Origin: a virus
Length of the DNA: 25,044 bases
Strand: one strand, 5' to 3'
Virus record (IMG/VR): IMGVR_UViG_3300005468_000058
Span: 1-25,044 of that record
Part shown: piece after piece, positions 19,142 to 25,044 of the stretch
Position numbering within the stretch: position 1 is the first letter of the stretch
How the letters are laid out: each line of letters begins with the position of its first letter
Program-made: the position numbers and the translations under genes
The notes under the pieces: model-generated
Told to the model about the DNA's origin: nothing
What the model saw: the letters and a program-made list of their open reading frames with translations, nothing else
Database searches by the model: none

Positions 19142-19921
19142 ATGGTTCATTTGACTGATACAAGGCACGCTTGCGGCACAGTAGTTGTGGCTGCAGCTAT
19201 CCAGCCTAGATACTACAATTTTACAATGTCGCTAGATAATCTTGGCGCACCTGTAGGCACCAAGTTAAACATTGTGCGTAGCTGTGATATAACGCAAAAC
19301 TTTAATAGTGGCATTAAAGCGATGGTGGGCGATTGGGTTTGGTTTTTGGGTGACGATCATTCGTTTGAACCAACCTTGCTTATGCGGCTTTTAGATTTTG
19401 ATGTTGATGTTGTTGTACCGATTACACCGTGTAAAGTTCCGCCGTGGAGTCCGTGTATTATGCACGGCCCTGCTGATACTAGTACTGGGTTTTGGCAAGA
19501 AGATATGGTTTTGTATCACTGGGATGAACTGTCAGGCGACGGGCTGTTACCTTTGCCTAAAGGCGATTTTATAGGACAAGCAGGCATGCTTGTTCGCAAA
19601 CCTGTTTTGGATAAGATTGGGTATCCGTGGTTTAAGTGCGGGCAGCTTGACCCTGGCAGATTACAAGAAGATATGATGTTTTGCCATGAAGTACAAGAGC
19701 TAGGATACACAGTCAACATTGACCAAGGCACTATATTTGACCACCATTTTCCAGTCACCATTACAGCGCGTAGACATGCAGGCAAATGGTGTCCAGCGTT
19801 GAAATCTGGAAATGACAGCGTTGTGGTATTACCAGATGCAAAACCTGTTTATACACATACAGTAAATGGTAACAAGTATTACGGTGTCCCGCGTTCAATT
19901 ACACAACTTGGAGAAATATAA
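19142..19921 (+). CDS. Glycosyltransferase-like protein, GT-A type (259 aa)
   Basis: ATG 19142 follows CCTGGAGGGGTAC; the longer frame to 19106 would cover the hairpin. Residues 63-73 (GDWVWFLGDDH) place an acidic DDH motif at the end of a hydrophobic strand, as the DxD metal/sugar-nucleotide site in family 2-like glycosyltransferases. Later FIGQAGMLVRKPVLDKIG and LQEDMMFCHEVQELGY fit the acceptor-side loop and the conserved ED of the catalytic base region. The probable role is to glycosylate a virion protein, DNA or host polysaccharide. It lies in the structural block, which favours virion decoration, but that is inference. Confidence 0.68.
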   Translation: MVHLTDTRHACGTVVVAAAIQPRYYNFTMSLDNLGAPVGTKLNIVRSCDITQNFNSGIKAMVGDWVWFLGDDHSFEPTLLMRLLDFDVDVVVPITPCKVPPWSPCIMHGPADTSTGFWQEDMVLYHWDELSGDGLLPLPKGDFIGQAGMLVRKPVLDKIGYPWFKCGQLDPGRLQEDMMFCHEVQELGYTVNIDQGTIFDHHFPVTITARRHAGKWCPALKSGNDSVVVLPDAKPVYTHTVNGNKYYGVPRSITQLGEI

Positions 19922-20221
19922 ATGCCTACGCCTTATTACTTTAACATGGCAACAGTAGCAAATTTTACAGATTCTACTAATCCAAATGCTGCGCCACAAA
20001 CTTATACTGTGCATCTCACGCTCATCCCGCATAAGGTTAAGAAAGACTTTTTAGCTATTTATACCGATACCACAATAGAACCTAGCGGAGACCTTATCGC
20101 AAACGGAGTTTATAAATTTGGCGCATGGAACGGTCTGTCGCTTGGCTCGGTTAGTATCACTTGGGATGGCGACTCTAGCCCTACTGTTTATACCAACGTA
20201 GCCTACAATTTACATTCATAA
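19922..20221 (+). CDS. Hypothetical beta-rich phage protein (99 aa)
   Basis: ATG at 19922 directly follows the preceding TAA. The sequence is strand-rich and Thr/Tyr-rich (PQTYTVHLTLIPHKVKKDF, LGSVSITWDGDSSPTVY) without cysteines or membrane segments. It may be a small sandwich fold. Adjacent to the glycosyltransferase and structural genes it could be a virion component; no family recognised. Confidence 0.6.
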   Translation: MPTPYYFNMATVANFTDSTNPNAAPQTYTVHLTLIPHKVKKDFLAIYTDTTIEPSGDLIANGVYKFGAWNGLSLGSVSITWDGDSSPTVYTNVAYNLHS

Positions 20222-20268
20222 GTCACATAGTTAGTCTGGTCGTTCTAATCGCTGTAAAGCGTGGTTCC

Positions 20269-20311
20269 AGTCTCCATAAGACTGCAATAGCAAGTCATTA
20301 CATGACTATGC
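20269..20311 (+). promoter_or_regulatory. Two-hairpin intergenic element, copy 2
   Basis: AGTCT and AGACT near 20269-20282 pair around CCATA. Then GCA-AGTCAT-TAC-ATGACT-A-TGC (20290-20311) repeats the structure and flanks of 16079-16101 with compensatory stem changes. It lies in the 100-base gap before the gene at 20323. Function unknown; RNA processing or translation control are the likeliest. Confidence 0.6.
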
Positions 20312-20322
20312 TTAAAGGATAT

Positions 20323-21108
20323 ATGAAAGATCTTAACACAAACTTACTCCGTCATCCTCAACGTGAACAGTTACACGCAGATATCGCTCAAGCTGAACAG
20401 ATGTTGCCGCACGCAAAGCCTGATGACCAAGGCACGATGCGCTCAAATATCAATAAGGCGAAGCGGCAGTTAGACACACAGTCTCCTGAGCCGTTGACTG
20501 GTAAAGAAAAAGACACGCTTGCCTCACTCGAAAAGAAGCTCATTAAGCGTATCACTACCAACATGCCGACTGAAGAGGTGATGCGCAAGAATCCAGCTGG
20601 TGCTGTGGACTGGCATACGAAGTGGGAGAAGGCCAACAAGAAGCTCATCCGTATGTGGAAGAATATCAAGATTCAGTTGAATCCTGATAACTCTGACAAG
20701 GATCTAGCCAACATTGAGCGGTACCGGCCTAGTGGTGCATCAAACAGAATGCGTACAGATGCTCAGATTGCTGGTGCTATGTCGTACTCAGACATAGACC
20801 CTGAGTTGTGGCCGTTGGACGCTCCACAGAATACCGCTCTTGAACAGAGCAAGCGCAGACTGACTGAGGAAGACGCAGAGAGTGAAGTGAACAAGGCGAT
20901 AGACTCGTTTGACAGTGCGGAGCTGGATGCTCATGTCGCCAACGAAGACGAAGACGCCGATAAGAGAAAGACGCCTGCTACGCCTGAGCAACACGCTATA
21001 TTAGTTCAACGTTTAGCCAACGCGAGAGAAGCCAAGAAGAAGAAAGCAGAAGAAGAGAGACAACTCGACGAACAACTTGAGGCCGTGCCGGACCTAACAA
21101 CGGTCTAA
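20323..21108 (+). CDS. Hypothetical charged helical protein (261 aa)
   Basis: I prefer ATG 20323, with AAAGGA three bases upstream, because earlier in-frame ATGs at 20302 and 20308 lie within or beside the conserved hairpin; the short spacing leaves this open. The chain is hydrophilic and mostly helical, with HPQREQLHADIAQAEQML, then DIDPELWPLDAP in the middle and a C-terminal helix rich in Lys/Glu (AREAKKKKAEEERQLDEQL). The part near residues 205-225 is very acidic (ANEDEDADKR). It could be an internal head or scaffold-like protein; no family recognised. Confidence 0.68.
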   Translation: MKDLNTNLLRHPQREQLHADIAQAEQMLPHAKPDDQGTMRSNINKAKRQLDTQSPEPLTGKEKDTLASLEKKLIKRITTNMPTEEVMRKNPAGAVDWHTKWEKANKKLIRMWKNIKIQLNPDNSDKDLANIERYRPSGASNRMRTDAQIAGAMSYSDIDPELWPLDAPQNTALEQSKRRLTEEDAESEVNKAIDSFDSAELDAHVANEDEDADKRKTPATPEQHAILVQRLANAREAKKKKAEEERQLDEQLEAVPDLTTV

Positions 21109-21130
21109 TTAGCCACGGTAAAGGAACAAC

Positions 21131-22186
21131 ATGGCATCCTGGCCCCCTACATTTGAAGAGAATTTTGAACTTGGTACACGAGGTGGATATGACAGCGAAA
21201 CTGACTCTGAAGGTATTTTGAACTTCAGGCATTACTCGTGGTTGGCACGGTATGACACAACCATAGTCGGAGCGATTGCTCCGTGGCGTGGCGCGTACTG
21301 CATGGAAATCGTGCTTGGTGGAGATGCGAACGATCACACGCTGATTGAAGCAGCCGTTGTTGCGAATACTAAACTCAGTTATGATCGGTTTTACTTCTTC
21401 CTTGGCAAGAACTTTACCGCCACAGCCGACGATACGCTTAACATCTTTGAGCGTCAGAGTGCGGCTGCTGTCCAGGGTGTCATCGGACTTCGAATCACAG
21501 CTGCTACTGGTGCTGTGGAAATCGGTACAGGCAAGGTTGCTCCCACAGCGTTTGCAACCTCGTTACTACAGCGTGGTCGCTGGTATTGCTTAGAGCTTGA
21601 GGTAGACGTTGAGACAGGCGGTACAGGCAAGACAACGCTTTATGTCGATGGGACACAGGTTGCACAGGTCACGACGATTACACATATCGCTTTGACGACA
21701 AGCGCTATCGGTGTCAGGAACGCTTTATCAACAACTTCAGGTCACATGTTCTTTGACTGTGTCGTGATGGATGATAACGGAACTGATGCCTCAGCCGGTC
21801 GTGCTTATCCTATGAGTGACAGATACCCTGAGACGGTGCTTGTAACGCAGAGTACGCACCTTGCACTCGGATATTCAGAATTGCTGAATGTGACGTTGCT
21901 GCCTGGTGCGGCAACAAACAATGTACTGAAGATTTACGATACGGATGTAGCGAACACGAATGACGAAAGTAACGTGTGTGCGATTTTGTATAACTTGACA
22001 GCGAGCGAACCTCCGATTGACTTAGCCGACGTGCCGTTGACCGTGAAGCGTGGAGCGTTTATTCAGCTGGCTGGCACGAATCCGCGAGCATTGATTCATA
22101 TCGGTAGTTCGCAAGGCTGGGGTAGTCACGGGCGTATTCGCCAGCACGGGTATTCTCGTACGGCTCACAATATAGCTACGCAGTAA
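21131..22186 (+). CDS. LamG/concanavalin-like virion protein (351 aa)
   Basis: The N-terminal 230 or so residues look like a jelly-roll lectin: TFEENFELGT at the start, AYCMEIVLGGDANDHTLIEA in the middle, and then RGRWYCLELEVDVETGGTGK and TTLYVDGTQVAQ, typical LamG strands. A second domain of about 110 residues follows from PMSDRYPETVL. Such proteins usually bind sugars on the virion surface or host. The ATG at 21131 follows AAAGGAACAAC. Binding partner unknown. Confidence 0.7.
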   Translation: MASWPPTFEENFELGTRGGYDSETDSEGILNFRHYSWLARYDTTIVGAIAPWRGAYCMEIVLGGDANDHTLIEAAVVANTKLSYDRFYFFLGKNFTATADDTLNIFERQSAAAVQGVIGLRITAATGAVEIGTGKVAPTAFATSLLQRGRWYCLELEVDVETGGTGKTTLYVDGTQVAQVTTITHIALTTSAIGVRNALSTTSGHMFFDCVVMDDNGTDASAGRAYPMSDRYPETVLVTQSTHLALGYSELLNVTLLPGAATNNVLKIYDTDVANTNDESNVCAILYNLTASEPPIDLADVPLTVKRGAFIQLAGTNPRALIHIGSSQGWGSHGRIRQHGYSRTAHNIATQ

Positions 22187-22193
22187 GGGTAGT

Positions 22194-22817
22194 ATGCCTT
22201 TTACGACTGCAATAATCGACAGTTTCAATAGAGCTAACGAAACACCTATCGCCAGTCCGTGGGTCAAATTTGACACGGACTTTGCGTTCGCTAACTTGGC
22301 GAGCAACCAGTTAACAGCCGATGTCACGGTCAACGACCACTGGCTGGTGCATACCGGCACGTTGTTTAATGCCGATCAAGAAGCCTACATGACTCATGTA
22401 GCCACGACTAACTCTGAAGGTGTCATCCTCAGAGCGAACAACGTGAATACAGCCACACCGACCGGCTACATGATAGAGATTGTGAGTAACACAAGCTGGG
22501 AAATCGCGACATGGAACGGCACGAGTTATGTTGTCATCGCGACGGGAGCGGTGACTCATACGACAGGGCAGCAAATCGGTGGACGTGCGATTGGAAACGT
22601 GATTGAAGCATGGCATACGGTTGCTGACGTGTGGACGTTACTGGGTAGTGTGGTTAACAACACATATCTCACGACTGGGTATATCGGTATCAATATGTCT
22701 TCGAACGTATCAGCGATTGCTGACGCCTTTGGTGGTGGATCAATCCCTAGTAACGACAATTATAGGATACGCAACTCACGGGCAAAAGGTGCTAGAGCTA
22801 ACCGCAAGCATAGGTAA
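22194..22817 (+). CDS. LamG-like virion protein (207 aa)
   Basis: The start IIDSFNRANETPIASPWVKF is the usual opening of small concanavalin-like domains (DxFxRAxxxPxxxxW). Strand patterns GYMIEIVSNTSWEIATWNG and YLTTGYIGINMSSNVSAIAD match the rest. The C-terminal tail is basic (RIRNSRAKGARANRKHR). It follows another LamG-like gene, suggesting a set of sugar-binding surface proteins. The ATG at 22194 follows AAGGGTAGT. Confidence 0.68.
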   Translation: MPFTTAIIDSFNRANETPIASPWVKFDTDFAFANLASNQLTADVTVNDHWLVHTGTLFNADQEAYMTHVATTNSEGVILRANNVNTATPTGYMIEIVSNTSWEIATWNGTSYVVIATGAVTHTTGQQIGGRAIGNVIEAWHTVADVWTLLGSVVNNTYLTTGYIGINMSSNVSAIADAFGGGSIPSNDNYRIRNSRAKGARANRKHR

Positions 22818-22826
22818 AGGAACATT

Positions 22827-23339
22827 ATGGGTCGTATAAGTCTACCGTCGATTTCAAAATTAGAGGATGTCCTTGATTTGCTGTTGAATCCTGAGAAGTA
22901 CAAACAGTACCTTCTCGAATTCAAAAACGCACATGATGCTGCCACACTTGCGCTGGCGAATCTTGAGACCAAGGCACAAGCCGATACCTATCTGAGTCAG
23001 AGTATCACGGCACACCAGCACGCTGAGAAAGCGAAGGCAGACGCCCACAAGGTTCTTGCTGATGCCAAGTACGAGGCTGACAAGATGTGCGAGAAAATGT
23101 TGGCGCATGCGGATGAGATCAACAATCGCATAGTTGTAGAACAGAAGACTTTGCTAAGCCAGATGCAGGAGTTTAAGAAAGCAAAAGCTGAGTTTGACTC
23201 GTACAAGGCTGCGTCTGAGGAACAGATTGCTTCACAAAAGCGCCAGAACGATCAAGTACGGTCTGAGCTTGAGAAGCTGAGCGCGAAGCTGGAAGACAAA
23301 CGAGTGAAGATTTCGCTTGCTGCTGAAGCATTAAGGTAA
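22827..23339 (+). CDS. Coiled-coil phage protein (170 aa)
   Basis: The ATG at 22827 follows AAAGGAACATT. After LEDVLDLLLNPEKYKQYLLE the rest is a continuous helix rich in Ala, Lys, Glu and Gln (AHADEINNRIVVEQKTLLSQ, QVRSELEKLSAKLEDKRV), a long coiled coil. One Cys and no catalytic motif. It may be a fibre stalk, chaperone or virion spacer. It lies between surface proteins and two conserved virion-type genes. Confidence 0.68.
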   Translation: MGRISLPSISKLEDVLDLLLNPEKYKQYLLEFKNAHDAATLALANLETKAQADTYLSQSITAHQHAEKAKADAHKVLADAKYEADKMCEKMLAHADEINNRIVVEQKTLLSQMQEFKKAKAEFDSYKAASEEQIASQKRQNDQVRSELEKLSAKLEDKRVKISLAAEALR

Positions 23340-23347
23340 GGACTGCG

Positions 23348-23608
23348 ATGCCTATTGACTCTTATGTTCAGGTTGCGACTGACGGTGCTGGTAAGAAAGT
23401 TGATATGGATCAAGTTGCCACGGCTGGAGGCGATACGATTTATAGGCAACGGGCTACATTGGTAGGCGAGACAGGCGATATTTTACAATCAATACTTGAT
23501 GAACAGATCACACAGACGCGACTACTCCACGCAATCTTTAAAGTTCTGATTTCTAGCAATGCAGAGTATTCCGGTGTCGATCCACTTGATAAAGACAGAA
23601 TAACTTAA
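23348..23608 (+). CDS. Conserved virion-type small protein (86 aa)
   Basis: The start MPIDSYVQVATDGAGKKVDM resembles the N-terminus of many small phage structural proteins (DSYVQVxxDGxGKKVxx). The remainder ends ILDEQITQTRLLHAIFKVLI, an amphipathic helix. ATG 23348 follows AAGGACTGCG. Likely a tail or fibre accessory; the resemblance is from memory. Confidence 0.62.
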   Translation: MPIDSYVQVATDGAGKKVDMDQVATAGGDTIYRQRATLVGETGDILQSILDEQITQTRLLHAIFKVLISSNAEYSGVDPLDKDRIT

Positions 23609-23618
23609 CAGGAGTCAT

Positions 23619-24242
23619 ATGGCACAAACAGTAGGCGGGCAAGTCGGTCCTTCAGGAGCAGCCGATAATACTTATCCTCCGTTTCGGCAAGGCCGGTCAG
23701 CGGAGTTAATCGCTCAACAGCTTCACGGAAGATATTACGAATCAGCCTACCGGCGTGCCATATTTAATGGAGCCATTGTGGCTCAAGTTACGACCGTTGG
23801 CTTAGCTACGACCTATACAGGGTTATGCTTGTCTAATCCTATTGGCAGTCCTGTTAACTTGGTTTTGTTAAAAGCTGGGTATGGGTTTACTGTTGCGTGG
23901 GCTGCTGTGGCAGCCATTGGCCTTATGGCTGGGTACAACAGCGGAACGAACGTTACACACACTACACCTGTTACACCGCGTGGCAACTTCTTTAACGGCG
24001 GTAGCGGCGGGTATGGTTTACTCGATTCGTCAGCAACCTTGCCGACAGCACCGACATTGCACACAGTCTTTAATGCTTCTACAACGGCTACGGCTGCTGT
24101 TCCGCCCCTCGTCAGCGGCCTTGTTGACTTTGAAGGTTCGTTGATTTTGCCTCCTGGCGCATATGCTGCGTTCTTCACATCAACTGTGTCTGCAGCGGCC
24201 AGCGGTCATTTTAGCTTTTCATGGGAAGAAGTGCCTGTATAA
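23619..24242 (+). CDS. Conserved phage structural protein (207 aa)
   Basis: ATG 23619 follows ACAGGAGTCAT. The N-terminal part has RSAELIAQQLHGRYYESAYR followed by TYTGLCLSNPIGSPVNLVLL, a combination I recall from virion proteins of several podovirus-like phages. The rest is a Gly/Ala/Thr-rich beta protein (GNFFNGGSGGYGLLD, LVDFEGSLILPPGAY) and ends HFSFSWEEVPV, typical of a jelly-roll-like domain. Role on the particle is not known. Confidence 0.68.
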   Translation: MAQTVGGQVGPSGAADNTYPPFRQGRSAELIAQQLHGRYYESAYRRAIFNGAIVAQVTTVGLATTYTGLCLSNPIGSPVNLVLLKAGYGFTVAWAAVAAIGLMAGYNSGTNVTHTTPVTPRGNFFNGGSGGYGLLDSSATLPTAPTLHTVFNASTTATAAVPPLVSGLVDFEGSLILPPGAYAAFFTSTVSAAASGHFSFSWEEVPV

Positions 24243-24251
24243 GGACACGCT

Positions 24252-24506
24252 ATGCTTATAGACTTGCGCTCGTTGTGGGAAACTTCTGTGGTGTATAGAA
24301 AAACCTTTGCGTCGAGTGGAACGCGCACAGGGTCACGGCAATTAATGTTTATATCAGGCATGCCTAGGATACTTAACGATGGCTTTACTGAAACAAAGCA
24401 CGGCTTATACTCGACTGTTCAAAATGATAAGTGCTTTGGATCACTTCTCGCTCAAGACTGGGCTAGCGCCAAGCGTAAATTTGTCCAAAGCTGGCGCAGT
24501 ATTTAG
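24252..24506 (+). CDS. Hypothetical small protein overlapping the next gene (84 aa)
   Basis: ATG at 24252 follows AAGGACACGCT. It begins MLIDLRSLWETSVVYRKTFA and runs in a different frame over the first 128 bases of the next gene. The region before 24379 would otherwise be a 136-base gap, so the first half is probably coding. Whether the part beyond 24379 is meaningful is unclear. No motif recognised. Confidence 0.45.
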   Translation: MLIDLRSLWETSVVYRKTFASSGTRTGSRQLMFISGMPRILNDGFTETKHGLYSTVQNDKCFGSLLAQDWASAKRKFVQSWRSI

Positions 24507-25044
24507 TGCTGCGGCTGGTACAGTAACAGAAGTAGGGAGTGGATGGTATAAGGTTGCGCTGACATCTGCCGATACCAGCACGTTAGGAGACTTGGCTTTT
24601 TACATCACAGCTGCTACTGCCGATGATACAGACTTCTGCGATCAAGTTGTAGCGAACATCCTTGGTGACACACTTCCTGTAAACATGACGCAGATTTTAG
24701 GTACTGCTGTTTCAGCTCCTGCGACTGCAGGTATTCTGGATGTGAACGTTAAGAACATTGATAACGATGCAGCCAGTGCGTCAGGTACAGTGACATTCCC
24801 AAACGCGACTCTGGCGAGTACAACAAACATAACTGCTGGCACGATAACGACAGTCACAAACCTGACGAATGCCGCGACAGCGGGTGATTTGACGGCTACG
24901 ATGAAGACATCAGTCATCACAGCGGTCAACGTTTCTACGCCGGTAGCACTCTACGTTACGGGAGATGTGGGAGGCAACGTCCAAGGCAATGTCAATGGTT
25001 CCGTTGGCAGCGTTGTAGGATTGACAGCCTCGAATCTCGATACG
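24379..25044 (+). CDS. Partial phage fibre/structural protein (222 aa visible)
   Basis: ATG 24379 follows AGGA nine bases upstream and the frame stays open to the right edge. The start MALLKQSTAYTRLFKMISAL then LKTGLAPSVNLSKAGAVF and EVGSGWYKVALTSADTSTLG is a pattern I know from many phage tail-fibre or baseplate-like structural proteins. The visible end moves into short Gly-Asn/Val repeats (GDVGGNVQGNVNGSVGSVVG), a likely beta-repeat fibre. C-terminus missing. It overlaps the 84-residue gene before it. Confidence 0.75.
   Translation, partial: MALLKQSTAYTRLFKMISALDHFSLKTGLAPSVNLSKAGAVFSAAAGTVTEVGSGWYKVALTSADTSTLGDLAFYITAATADDTDFCDQVVANILGDTLPVNMTQILGTAVSAPATAGILDVNVKNIDNDAASASGTVTFPNATLASTTNITAGTITTVTNLTNAATAGDLTATMKTSVITAVNVSTPVALYVTGDVGGNVQGNVNGSVGSVVGLTASNLDT

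Overview
The window looks like part of a tailed double-stranded DNA bacteriophage genome (Caudoviricetes). Diagnostic genes are a large terminase, a portal protein, a scaffold-like protein, a Mu gpT-like major capsid protein and a three-helix holin. Strong AGGAGG-type ribosome binding sites before most genes and ATGA start/stop overlaps are bacterial or phage features. I see no integrase, replication gene or host gene, so lifestyle and host cannot be read from this stretch. GC content looks close to 47-48% by eye. Both window edges cut through genes.

Layout. Positions 1-485 hold two leftward genes, one running off the left edge with a perfect 21-bp (heptad) repeat. Positions 486-1097 hold no gene but contain palindromes and hairpins. 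Positions 1098-5230 are a dense leftward operon of about 17 very small genes: mostly unrecognised phage accessory proteins, several zinc-binding miniproteins, an AT-hook protein, a 21-residue membrane peptide and two exported proteins at its distal end. It is read from a near-consensus sigma70 promoter at 5267-5295. Positions 5231-6072 are a non-coding divergent control region packed with TACGTA/ACTAC..GTAGT inverted repeats, and could be an origin or operator array. From 6073 to the right edge everything reads rightward.

The rightward arm runs: small unknown proteins and an Ig/FnIII-like protein (6073-7736); a candidate lysis cluster of zinc ribbon, membrane peptide, lipoprotein, membrane peptide and 3TM holin (7739-8707); packaging (small terminase candidate 9055, large terminase 9671, portal 11340); a LAGLIDADG-like homing endonuclease candidate (14028); head assembly (scaffold candidate 14817, Cys-rich protein 15677, decoration candidate 16116, major capsid 16846); a CCA-encoding tRNA-Thr(UGU) (17831-17904); then a beta-helix protein, a glycosyltransferase-like protein, two LamG-like proteins, a coiled-coil protein and conserved virion-type proteins to the edge. 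No tape measure, endolysin or classical tail gene is visible.

The most unusual observations are: a complete tRNA cloverleaf in which the near-universal G19-C56 tertiary pair is swapped to C19-G56; the TACGTA repeat array between divergent operons, sharing an 18-mer and an AGAACATA half-site with the other non-coding region; and a pair of intergenic hairpins (16079-16101 and 20290-20311) with identical flanks and compensatory stem changes.
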